Below are positions 16,917 through 24,165 of a stretch of 45,091 bases of DNA, piece after piece. This DNA comes from JAFGJQ01 sp964586145 (GTDB lineage Bacteria > Planctomycetota > Phycisphaerae > UBA1845), in the NCBI GenBank assembly GCA_964586145.1, contig CAZPHH010000034.1, positions 1 to 45,091 of the forward strand, written 5' to 3'. The notes beneath the pieces were generated by a model, which ran no database searches, was not told the origin of the DNA, and saw only the letters and a program-made list of their open reading frames with translations. The position numbers were made by a program, and so were the translations under genes. Each line of letters begins with the position of its first letter. The first letter of the stretch is position 1.

Positions 16917-17756
16917 TTACTGCCGCTCCGTTTCCGTCCGCGTCACACCGCCATCTCCGCCGCCGGCCGCCGACGGGTCATCGGAACCCGCACTGAGCCG
17001 GTCCACGAACACGCCCGGCGGGAAGACCTTCGTCACGTTCTCATCCACGTGCCGCAGGGCCGCCATGGGCTCCATGCGCCACTGCACGGGACAGGCCGCC
17101 AGCACCTCCACCATGGCGAAGCCCTTTCTCTCCAACTGGGCCTGCACCGCCTTGCGCATGTACTTGCGGGCGGTTTTCAGGTGCTTTGGAGCGCTCAAGG
17201 GCACGCGAGCCAGAAACGCCACGCCTGGCAGAGACTGCAGCAGCTTGCACATGTCGATGGGATGCCCCATGACCGCCACCTCACGGCCTTTCGGGGAGGT
17301 GGTCGTCTTCTGCCCGGGAAGCGTGGTCGGCGCCATCTGTCCGCCGGTCATGCCGTAGATGCCGTTATTCACGAAGAACACCGTGATGTTCTCGCCCCGG
17401 GCCGCGGCGTGGACCGTCTCGCTCATGCCGATGGAGGCCAGGTCGCCATCGCCCTGGTACGTGAACACGAACGCATCCGGCAGGGCCCGTTTGACGCCGG
17501 TGGCCACCGCCGGGGCCCGCCCGTGGCTGGCCTCGATCATGTCCACCGCAAAGTAGTCATACGCCAGCACGGAGCAGCCGACCGGACAGATGCCCACGGT
17601 GTGGTCCGTCAGCCCGAACTCATCGAGCATCTCGGCCACCAGCCGGTGGTAAACGCCGTGGCTGCAGCCGGGGCAGTAGTGGTGTGGCCGGTCGATGAGG
17701 GCATGCGGCCGCTCGAATACGCACTCGACGTCTGCGTTGGTCAGGGTTTCAGCCAT
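16917..17756 (-). CDS. 2-oxoacid:ferredoxin oxidoreductase, beta (thiamine-diphosphate) subunit
   Basis: The product has 279 residues. Near the N-terminus is the PGCSHGVYHRL segment with its conserved cysteine, and in the middle GDGDLASIGMSE with NNGIYGMTGGQ. The GDG...NN pair is the thiamine-diphosphate/Mg-binding motif. Its first 8 bases overlap the end of the alpha-subunit gene, which implies translational coupling. It forms the active site with the alpha subunit. The substrate (2-oxoglutarate or branched 2-oxoacids) is not fixed by this subunit alone. The C-terminal 25 residues are low-complexity. Confidence 0.9.
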   Translation of the reverse strand: MAETLTNADVECVFERPHALIDRPHHYCPGCSHGVYHRLVAEMLDEFGLTDHTVGICPVGCSVLAYDYFAVDMIEASHGRAPAVATGVKRALPDAFVFTYQGDGDLASIGMSETVHAAARGENITVFFVNNGIYGMTGGQMAPTTLPGQKTTTSPKGREVAVMGHPIDMCKLLQSLPGVAFLARVPLSAPKHLKTARKYMRKAVQAQLERKGFAMVEVLAACPVQWRMEPMAALRHVDENVTKVFPPGVFVDRLSAGSDDPSAAGGGDGGVTRTETERQ

Positions 17757-18822
17757 GGAGCCCCTCCACGAATTTGCGGATTTCGTCCGCGACCTGGGCC
17801 GGTGTCGGCAGCACGCCGCCCATCTTTCCGAAAAACGCCACCGGGTGGTCGCCCGGGGCCGCCAATCGCGCGTCCTCCAGCATCTGCCCCGCGCTCAGCT
17901 CGAACACAAGCGTGCCTTGGGTCCGCGACATGAGGTTCCGCAGGGCTTCCGACGGATACGGCCAGCATGTCACCGGTCGGAACAGCCCGACGCGGATGCC
18001 CTTGGCCCGAGCCAGCTTGGCGGCGGAATACGCCACGCGGGCACAAATGCCGTAGGCCACCAGCAGATACTCCGCATCCTCCGTCAGGCGAGTGTCGAAA
18101 CGCTGCTCCGCGGCGGTGATCTTGCGGTAACACGCCTGGAGCTTTTCGTTGTGGTCGCTGAGGACCTCCGGTTCGAGGTACAGCGAGTTCACGATGTTGT
18201 GCTTGGACCGGCCGTTGAGCCCGGTGGTGGCCCAGGGCTTCTCAATGGGCTGGACCGGCGGCGGCTGCTCGGGGATGTCCGCCGGCTCCATCATGGAGCC
18301 GAGCACGGCGTCGGCCAGCACGAATACCGGCACCCGATACCGGTCGGCCAGGTCAAACGCGATTCGGGTGAACTCGTACATTTCCTGCACGTTCCAGGGG
18401 GCCAGACAGATGCAGCGGTAATCACCGTGACCGCCGCCCTTGGTTGCCTGGAAGTAGTCGCTCTGCGAGGCGGCGATGTTGCCCAACCCCGGCCCGCCCC
18501 GCATCACGTTGATCAGCACGCAGGGCAGCTCCGCACCGGCGATGTACGACAGCCCCTCCATCATCAGGCTGATGCCCGGGCTGGAGCTGGACGACATCGC
18601 CCGCTTCCCGGCCGCGGCCGCGCCGTAGATCATGTTGATGGATGCAACCTCGCTCTCCGCCTGGAGAAAGACCCGCCCGTGCGCAGGCATCAGGCCGGAC
18701 AGCAGTTCCGGCACCTCGTTCTGAGGCGTAATGGGGTAACCGAAAAAGCAGTCACAGCCCCCGTGCAGGGCGCCGACTGCCAGGGCCTCGTTCCCCTTGA
18801 CGAGTCGTCGTGTGTCAGACAT
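17749..18822 (-). CDS. vorB: 2-oxoacid:ferredoxin oxidoreductase, alpha subunit (VorB-type)
   Basis: The product has 357 residues. It opens with KGNEALAVGAL and FGYPITPQNE and contains QAESEVASINMIYGAAAAGKRAM and MRGGPGLGN. These are hallmarks of the alpha subunit of the KorA/VorB class. By resemblance it is closest to proteins annotated as 3-methyl-2-oxobutanoate dehydrogenase VorB, so oxidative decarboxylation of branched-chain 2-oxoacids is the first guess and 2-oxoglutarate the alternative. It overlaps the ferredoxin gene by 8 bases at its start and the beta gene by 8 bases at its end. Confidence 0.9.
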   Translation of the reverse strand: MSDTRRLVKGNEALAVGALHGGCDCFFGYPITPQNEVPELLSGLMPAHGRVFLQAESEVASINMIYGAAAAGKRAMSSSSSPGISLMMEGLSYIAGAELPCVLINVMRGGPGLGNIAASQSDYFQATKGGGHGDYRCICLAPWNVQEMYEFTRIAFDLADRYRVPVFVLADAVLGSMMEPADIPEQPPPVQPIEKPWATTGLNGRSKHNIVNSLYLEPEVLSDHNEKLQACYRKITAAEQRFDTRLTEDAEYLLVAYGICARVAYSAAKLARAKGIRVGLFRPVTCWPYPSEALRNLMSRTQGTLVFELSAGQMLEDARLAAPGDHPVAFFGKMGGVLPTPAQVADEIRKFVEGLHG

Positions 18823-19045
18823 GGCTCTTCACTTTTTTCGTTTTGCGAAAGACTCGAATGACCGTATCCGGGCACATGTCGGCGCACAGGCCGCAGCCCG
18901 TGCACTTCTCCGGATTCACCAGCTTCGCATAGCGGTAGCCGATGGCATTCAGCTCGTCGCTCATGCCCAGGCAGCCCCGCGCGCAAAATCCCACACACAG
19001 TTCGCAGCCTTTGCAGCGATCCTTCTGAAACTGGACCAGATCCAT
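18815..19045 (-). CDS. 2-oxoacid:ferredoxin oxidoreductase, 2x[4Fe-4S] ferredoxin subunit
   Basis: The product has 76 residues. Two CxxCxxC clusters are visible: CKGCELCVGFC and CTGCGLCADMC, followed by a proline-containing tail as in bacterial 8Fe ferredoxins. It is the first gene of the oxidoreductase operon and passes electrons from the catalytic subunits. The start at 19045 is chosen over an in-frame codon 27 bases upstream because AAAGGAATT lies at the right distance and the family begins with MDLVQF-like sequence. Confidence 0.9.
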   Translation of the reverse strand: MDLVQFQKDRCKGCELCVGFCARGCLGMSDELNAIGYRYAKLVNPEKCTGCGLCADMCPDTVIRVFRKTKKVKSHV

Positions 19046-19420
19046 ACGCAATTCCTTTCTGCGACGGGCCACGGGGGCGTGTCGGGCTCCCGATGAATTC
19101 GGGGAGCAATTCGCGTGCCTCGCGAGCCTGGACGGGCAGACGGTGAGACCGTGGTGTCGTCGTATCGTCCCGATGGACTACCGCTCGAGCCGACCTCAGG
19201 CCGGCGGCGGAGCGGCCGGGCCCGGCCGGCCGCTATTATCGGCCATTCTACCACCCGGCCACCGGAGGGCAAATCGGCGGGATTTCCTCCGAAATCCGTG
19301 GCGGACCCCCCGACCCATCGCCTAGAATGGGGGCGAGGGCAGTCCTGTACTCCCGGGGCCGGGCGCAGGGCCGCAGGTCACATCTTCTCACAGGTCGCGA
19401 CCAGGAAAGGCGGTGCCATC
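19046..19420. other. Divergent intergenic region with hairpins
   Basis: No gene is visible. A bulged hairpin at 19086-19107 (GCTCCCGA with TCGGGGAGC) would lie in the leader of the ferredoxin/vorB operon. AGCGGCC (19211-19217) and GGCCGCT (19228-19234) form a second strong stem. A perfect 7-bp palindrome, GGATTTC-CTCC-GAAATCC, at 19280-19297 lies 124 bp before the kinase-like gene. Both operons must be controlled from here, but I see no convincing -35/-10 pair. Confidence 0.4.
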
Positions 19421-20182
19421 ATGGATCGGGCTCGTTTTCGCGACGAAGGGACCGCTCGCGTGGCGGAGAGGCGTCTGCGCCAATGGGAGATCCACACCAG
19501 CCAGGAGCACGCATCGGCCCAGGAGGAAGCCGCACTGGTGCATCCGTACATCGCCATTTCGCGCTCCGTGGGAAGCGGCGGCAGGACCGTCGCAGACCTG
19601 CTTAGCCAGACACTCGGCTGGGACGTTTTTGACAAGGAAATCGTGGAGCACATGGCCGCCGACGACGGCGTTCGACGCCGTCTCTACCATTTGATGGACG
19701 AGCGGCGGGACAACTGGCTCGATGCGATCCTCCGACCGATCGCCCTGGGCCCCGGCGCCCTGCGAAACGACTACTTCCGCCGGCTGCGCCTGGCCATCGC
19801 CACCATCGCCTCCCAGGCGAACGCCATCTTCCTCGGCCGCGGGGCCGGACTCCTCCTGCCGCCCGAACTCGGCCTTCACGTCCGGCTGATCGCCGACCGC
19901 GAGCAGCGAATCGCCGCGTACGCAGCAAGACAGAACCTCGACACGCTGAAGGCGACGGCCGAGGTGGACCGTATTGACCGGGAGCGAGAGCAGTTCCTGA
20001 CCGGCCACTTCGGGTCGGTTCGCGACGAGGCGGAACGCTACGATCTGGTGGTGAACATGAGCAACTTCACCGCGACCCAGGCCGCGGACCTGATCGAATC
20101 GTTGCTGCGGCAGCGCGTTCCGCTGGTGCAGACGGATCAGACCACGGCCCAGGCGGCGCCGGACGCACCCCCGGGCGAGTGA
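19421..20182 (+). CDS. Cytidylate-kinase-like family protein
   Basis: The product has 253 residues, no signal peptide. It carries the nucleotide-binding start of this family (ISRSVGSGGRTVADLLSQTLGW, a P-loop variant) and VFDKEIVE shortly after. A GRGAGLLL segment follows at mid-length and an arginine-rich lid (REQRIAAYAARQ) after it. True CMP kinases have a standard GxxGxGKS/T loop; here the loop is SxxSGGR, as in the separate cytidylate kinase-like family, so the nucleotide substrate is uncertain. The start is preceded by AGGAAAGG. The reading frame is open for a further 306 bases upstream, but that part lacks family resemblance. Confidence 0.78.
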   Translation: MDRARFRDEGTARVAERRLRQWEIHTSQEHASAQEEAALVHPYIAISRSVGSGGRTVADLLSQTLGWDVFDKEIVEHMAADDGVRRRLYHLMDERRDNWLDAILRPIALGPGALRNDYFRRLRLAIATIASQANAIFLGRGAGLLLPPELGLHVRLIADREQRIAAYAARQNLDTLKATAEVDRIDREREQFLTGHFGSVRDEAERYDLVVNMSNFTATQAADLIESLLRQRVPLVQTDQTTAQAAPDAPPGE

Positions 20183-20206
20183 AACCCAGGCTGCCTCTGC
20201 ACGCCA

Positions 20207-20227
20207 CGGTTTGAACCGCGCAAACCG
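20207..20227. terminator. Hairpin between convergent genes
   Basis: CGGTTTG and CAAACCG form a perfect 7-bp stem around AACCGCG, 25 bp after the kinase-like gene stop and about 78 bp beyond the acylphosphatase stop. It could terminate transcription in both directions, though no U-tract follows on either strand. Confidence 0.35.
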
Positions 20228-20304
20228 CGTAGCCGCCTGACAGGGCCTCGACGAAATCAGAAGCCGGAGACACCCGCGGAGCCGGTCCAGACCCTCCTGA
20301 ATCC

Positions 20305-20577
20305 TCAATGCACGATGTGGAACCCCGTCCACTGCCCCGTCGCGGGGGACTCCGTTGCCTCTGTGTCGCGAACGAGGCCGGCCATCTCGTCGTGGATGGC
20401 CCCGACAAACCGGTCAATCTCAGCCGGATCGCCCTCCGCCACAATCTCGACCCGCCCGTCCGAGAGATTGCGCACGGTCCCAACCACGTCGAAGGCCCGG
20501 GCAACACCCGCCGCCGTATAACGAAACCCCACTCCCTGTACATCGCCACTGAAGTAGATGGTTCGTCGTACGGACAT
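20305..20577 (-). CDS. Acylphosphatase
   Basis: The product has 90 residues, the usual length for the family. It contains the signature GDVQGVGFRY, which holds the phosphate-binding loop and catalytic Arg, and GTVRNLSDGRVEIVAEG with the catalytic Asn. The enzyme hydrolyses acyl phosphates such as acetyl or carbamoyl phosphate in the cytoplasm. It lies 62 bp downstream of the partner-switching genes on the same strand and may be read from the same message. Whether it is functionally tied to phosphoprotein signalling is speculation. Confidence 0.93.
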   Translation of the reverse strand: MSVRRTIYFSGDVQGVGFRYTAAGVARAFDVVGTVRNLSDGRVEIVAEGDPAEIDRFVGAIHDEMAGLVRDTEATESPATGQWTGFHIVH

Positions 20578-20639
20578 GGCAGGACCCCATGCAGTGCGTT
20601 CGCGTGACCCACGTGTTGTCGCGTCCGGATGGAGACGGA

Positions 20640-21020
20640 TCAGGCCGAACCGGACAGGGCCGCTTCCGCCGTGTCGTACACGGCCAGCAGATGACTCAGC
20701 CGAGTGAGTTCCAGCATCTCTCGGATCGCCGGCGCCGGCCGCGAGACCACCACCCGACCGCCATGCTTCATCGCCCGAAGATAGACGGCGACGATGCTGC
20801 CCAACCCCAGCGAGCAGATGAAATCGAGGTCTCCCAGATCCAGCACGATCAGCGCCGGCCGGCCCTGGGCGGCGTCAGACAACCGGGCGGTCAGCTCATC
20901 GCACCGTTCCATGGTAGCCGACCCGTGAAGATGAACCAGAACACCCGTGGGGTGGTGGGCCACCTCGACGGAAAGCGGCCGATCCGACGGACACCATTGG
21001 AACGGACGGTTCGTCGTCAT
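20640..21020 (-). CDS. STAS-domain anti-sigma-factor antagonist
   Basis: The product has 126 residues. A 20-residue N-terminal extension precedes a STAS domain whose phospho-acceptor loop is DFICSLGLGSI, with the Ser of CSLGLG at the position phosphorylated in SpoIIAA/RsbV proteins. Its start codon overlaps the stop of the anti-sigma kinase gene in an ATGA, so the two are translationally coupled. The expected role is to bind the kinase when unphosphorylated and free its partner. Confidence 0.88.
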   Translation of the reverse strand: MTTNRPFQWCPSDRPLSVEVAHHPTGVLVHLHGSATMERCDELTARLSDAAQGRPALIVLDLGDLDFICSLGLGSIVAVYLRAMKHGGRVVVSRPAPAIREMLELTRLSHLLAVYDTAEAALSGSA

Positions 21021-21454
21021 TCGGACGCCCCCTTCCGCTTCATCATGTAGACTTCCGTTCCGTTTCGGCGATAGTGAACCTGGTCCATGTACGCCCGCAT
21101 CAGCATGATCCCGCGCCCGTTCGGCAGCGGCAGCCGATCCGGCGTCGTCGGATCGGGGACGCCATCCGGTTCAAACCCGCCGCCCTCATCGCGCACGACG
21201 ACTTCGATCGTCTCGTCCGTCACCCGGTACCGTACCGTGACGCGCTTGCCCGGGTCGCAGTCGTTCCCGTGCTTCACCGCGTTCGTCATGGCCTCTTCCA
21301 AGGCCAGCTTGACGGCAAACAGCGTCTCCTCCGCGTAGCCCCGGGCCTCCGCCTCCCGCAGGATCACGTCCTCCGGCTCCCGCGCCGCCCGAAGCGTGCT
21401 GGGGATCTCCATCACGCAAAACGAGCCTTCCTGTTCTGAATTAAACGACACCAT
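21017..21454 (-). CDS. Anti-sigma regulatory factor, RsbW/SpoIIAB-like serine kinase
   Basis: The product has 145 residues. It is a GHKL ATPase: the N-box is ALEEAMTNAVKHGN, the G1 box VRDEGGGFEP and the G2 region NGRGIMLMRAYMD. It would phosphorylate a STAS antagonist and sequester a partner (a sigma factor or another output). It lies between two STAS genes and overlaps the second by 4 bases. The start at 21454 has a poor ribosome site; an alternative ATG is at 21412, preceded at some distance by AGGAAGG. No sigma factor gene is close by. Confidence 0.88.
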   Translation of the reverse strand: MVSFNSEQEGSFCVMEIPSTLRAAREPEDVILREAEARGYAEETLFAVKLALEEAMTNAVKHGNDCDPGKRVTVRYRVTDETIEVVVRDEGGGFEPDGVPDPTTPDRLPLPNGRGIMLMRAYMDQVHYRRNGTEVYMMKRKGASE

Positions 21455-21512
21455 CGTGGAACGACAACCGGGTGCCCCGCCACCGACCTGCGACTCGCGT
21501 CCCGAACAACCG

Positions 21513-21869
21513 CTACAAAGCGGCCAGGGCCTCCGCGACCGTGCCGCGGATTTCGAACCGCTTCCGCAAGTTCGTGATCTCAAACACGTCCATGATCCGC
21601 GGACTGATCCCCGTCAGAATCATCCGCCCGCCCTGACGCCGAACGAGCTCGAACAGCTTGTTCAGGGTACCGAGCGCCGCGCTGGAAAAGTGCCCCACGT
21701 TCGTGAAGTTGAGAATCAGTTTGACCTTTTCCGCCTTCTCAACCAAGCCGACCAGTTCCGCCTCGATTTCTCGTATCGTCAGCTCTTCCAGGATCTTACG
21801 CTCGGAGAACTCCACTACCGTGGCCCCGTCTCGCACCTGGACGGTCAAATGGCTCCGTTCCTCCGCCAT
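21513..21869 (-). CDS. STAS-domain anti-sigma-factor antagonist
   Basis: The product has 118 residues and is one STAS domain, with FTNVGHFSSAALGTLN in the phospho-acceptor loop (the SSA serines). It is the first gene of the minus-strand partner-switching unit, 58 bp upstream of the kinase gene. It differs clearly from the second STAS protein in this unit, so the pair probably have different affinities or phosphatases. No PP2C phosphatase is present in the window. Confidence 0.88.
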   Translation of the reverse strand: MAEERSHLTVQVRDGATVVEFSERKILEELTIREIEAELVGLVEKAEKVKLILNFTNVGHFSSAALGTLNKLFELVRRQGGRMILTGISPRIMDVFEITNLRKRFEIRGTVAEALAAL

Positions 21870-22063
21870 GCCGACGCTCCTGTTTCGTAAGGTCTTGTCC
21901 TGCTAGCAGATACCCGATGGTAGCCCCGCCAGTAACGCCCGTCAACCGAGCCCGCCCGACGCCATTTTACACCCCCAACGGCAAAAACGCCGACGTATTT
22001 CACGACGCTCGATCGTACAATTACGGCAACCGAGGCGAAAGCCCCGACGAGACACAACGCGAA

Positions 22064-22960
22064 ATGACACCAAAACTCCGGCGCGCCGCCCTGCTGGCCG
22101 GCGCAGCCTTCCTGTTTCTGGACACCGCTTCCGCCTGGGCGTGGGGACCGGCAACCCACGTGCATCTCGCCACGCGCCTTCTGGGAGACGTAGGCTGGCT
22201 GCCCGCCTCGCTGGCCGCCCTGCTGGGGCGGCACGCCTGGAGCTACCTCTACGGAAACATCGCCGCCGACGTTGTATTCGCAAAGCGATGGAGCCGCGTC
22301 AAGCAGATCTGCCACCAGTGGACCACCGGATTCCGACTGCTCGACCGCGCAACCACGGACCAAGACCGCGCATTCTCCCTGGGCTACCTCTCACACCTCG
22401 CCGCGGACACCGTGGCCCACGGCAAGTACGTTCCGCGGCAACTGGCCGTCACCCGCTCCACCATGAACTTCGGACATCTGTACTGGGAAATGCGGGCCGA
22501 TCACGTCATACCGGCCACCGCGTTCCGGGGGCTGCGGGAACTCGAACAGCACGATTTCAGCACCCACCACCGGCAGTTGGCCGACATCCTCACCCAGACC
22601 TTCCTGCCCCACGGCATGAACGTACGCGTGTTCCGGCGAATCAACCATCTGGTCGCCGCTCGCTCCTGGCAGAGATCCATCCGCCTCTGGGGCCGACACT
22701 CCCGCTGGTCCCTGTCGGTCGGCCTGCTACGCATGTATCATGACGAGTCGCTGGCGCGCATGCTCTCCGTGATGGTGGAACAGCATCGGTCGTCCGTACT
22801 CCACGAAGACCCGAACGGAACATCCGCCCTGCTGCACGTCCGCCACAATCGCAGGCACCTGCGACGACTCCGGCGCAACGGATTGCCGCTGACACACGTC
22901 CTCCACGAGGCCGCAGCCACGTACGCCCCAGACCCGCGATACCGAATCGCACCGGCTTGA
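22064..22960 (+). CDS. Exported zinc-dependent phospholipase C-like protein
   Basis: The product has 298 residues. Residues 1-26 form a signal peptide. The mature end WGPATHVHLA and the later segments YLYGNIAADVVF, HQW, LSHLAADTVAHGKY and WEMRADH reproduce the ordered Trp/His/Asp/Glu zinc ligands of the zinc-dependent phospholipase C fold. Many environmental members are annotated by this fold without proven lipase activity. The last 60 residues are basic and histidine-rich. The ribosome site is weak, but upstream in-frame codons do not extend a plausible signal peptide. Confidence 0.82.
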   Translation: MTPKLRRAALLAGAAFLFLDTASAWAWGPATHVHLATRLLGDVGWLPASLAALLGRHAWSYLYGNIAADVVFAKRWSRVKQICHQWTTGFRLLDRATTDQDRAFSLGYLSHLAADTVAHGKYVPRQLAVTRSTMNFGHLYWEMRADHVIPATAFRGLRELEQHDFSTHHRQLADILTQTFLPHGMNVRVFRRINHLVAARSWQRSIRLWGRHSRWSLSVGLLRMYHDESLARMLSVMVEQHRSSVLHEDPNGTSALLHVRHNRRHLRRLRRNGLPLTHVLHEAAATYAPDPRYRIAPA

Positions 22961-23069
22961 AGCCCACGCCGGCCAATACCCGGAAACCACGCCCGAATCC
23001 CCTGCCGGCGGGCCGGACGAATTGAACAACCACGCGGCGGCCCCCACCGGCCACCGCCCAGGAACGCAC

Positions 23070-23897
23070 ATGAACGCTCTCTGGCTGGTCGGACTCGGTG
23101 CAACGTGCCTGCTCGGGCTGGTGCTGACCGTGTTTCAGTTGCCCGGAAACTGGCTGATCCTGGCCGGCGCCGTGGGCTACGCCTGGCACGGCCAGTGGTC
23201 CACCATGCCCCGTTGGGTGCTCTACGCGGTGGCCCTGATGGCTGTCGCGGGCGAGGCGGTGGAGTTTGTCTCCTCGGCCTGGCTGGCCAGGCGGGTCGGC
23301 GCCTCACGCCGCGCCGCGTGGTACGCGCTGGCCGGCGGCTTCCTCGGCATGTTCGTGTTCAGCATTCCCATTCCGGTGATCGGCACCATCGCCGGCGTCG
23401 TGCTGGGCTGCTTCTGCGGAGCCGTCCTCGGGGAGATGACCCTCCGCAACGACTGGGCCGGCGCCGCGCGGGTCGGCCTTGGCGCCGCGGCCGGCCGCGC
23501 GCTGGGCACCGTCGGCAAACTGACCCTCACCCTTCTGATGGCCGTCCTCGTCATGGGTGCCGCCACGTGGCACGTAATCCCTCAACACTGGCTCCCCGAC
23601 TTCCTGTCCTCATCGCTGATACGTCCCGACGAGTTCCCCGGTCGCCAGCACATGGCCTTTCATGGCGGCGAGCAACTCGTCCTTGGTCAGGCCGGGGCGG
23701 ACGGCCAGTTCGGCATCCAGCGCATACAGCGTGAAATGGTAGTGGTGCAGACCGTGGCCCCTGGGCGGCGCGGGCCCGCCGTAGCCGAAGTTCCCCCAGG
23801 AGTTCCTGCCCTGCACGGCCCCTTGGGGCGAATCGAGGGCTTCCGTGTTGGGCACGTTTTCGCACAGAGCGCCGCAATCCGCGGGAATTCTGTATAG
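23070..23897 (+). CDS. DUF456 membrane protein with anomalous C-terminal run-on
   Basis: The product has 275 residues. Residues 1-180 are a DUF456 protein of normal size: a first helix (LWLVGLGATCLLGLVLTVF), the conserved QLPGNWLIL segment, and glycine-rich helices ending VLVMGAATWHVIP. The start has AGGAA at 7 bp. From about residue 181 the frame stays open and runs antisense through the 3' part of the PEBP gene (23610-24089) for about 290 bases. That tail has no membrane character and looks like chance translation. Either the original stop has been lost or the run-on is tolerated. The function of DUF456 is unknown. Confidence 0.75.
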   Translation: MNALWLVGLGATCLLGLVLTVFQLPGNWLILAGAVGYAWHGQWSTMPRWVLYAVALMAVAGEAVEFVSSAWLARRVGASRRAAWYALAGGFLGMFVFSIPIPVIGTIAGVVLGCFCGAVLGEMTLRNDWAGAARVGLGAAAGRALGTVGKLTLTLLMAVLVMGAATWHVIPQHWLPDFLSSSLIRPDEFPGRQHMAFHGGEQLVLGQAGADGQFGIQRIQREMVVVQTVAPGRRGPAVAEVPPGVPALHGPLGRIEGFRVGHVFAQSAAIRGNSV

Positions 23898-24089
23898 CAC
23901 CCAGTGAACCCACGGCCGCGGACGCGGCGCGTCCGGGTCGTCGCAGATCAGGGCCAGCTCTTTCGTCCCCTCCGGCAGATTGCGAACCGACCACGCCAGC
24001 GGCGGCGAGAAGTCGGACCCGTCGCCCGTGAACCGCTTGGGGATCGTCTCGCCCGGGCCGAACACGCGGCTCGTCAATGGGATGGTCAT
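23610..24089 (-). CDS. YbhB/YbcL-family Raf-kinase-inhibitor-like (PEBP) protein
   Basis: The product has 159 residues, the full length for bacterial PEBP proteins. It contains LALICDDPDAPRPRPWVHWVLYRIP (the DPDAP ligand-binding motif) and the GRNSWGNFGYGGPAPPRGHGLHHYHF segment (the GPxPPxGxHHY motif). The start has a textbook AAGGAGGAA site. The protein is cytoplasmic or periplasmic depending on a signal peptide; none is present here. It lies 76 bp after the glycosyltransferase on the same strand and overlaps the DUF456 frame tail to tail. Confidence 0.92.
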   Translation of the reverse strand: MTIPLTSRVFGPGETIPKRFTGDGSDFSPPLAWSVRNLPEGTKELALICDDPDAPRPRPWVHWVLYRIPADCGALCENVPNTEALDSPQGAVQGRNSWGNFGYGGPAPPRGHGLHHYHFTLYALDAELAVRPGLTKDELLAAMKGHVLATGELVGTYQR

Positions 24090-24165
24090 GATGGATTCCT
24101 CCTTCGCCGTCTCCCGCACGGCGGGCCCTACAGATTGGACATTCGACATCCCGCCATTGGACACT

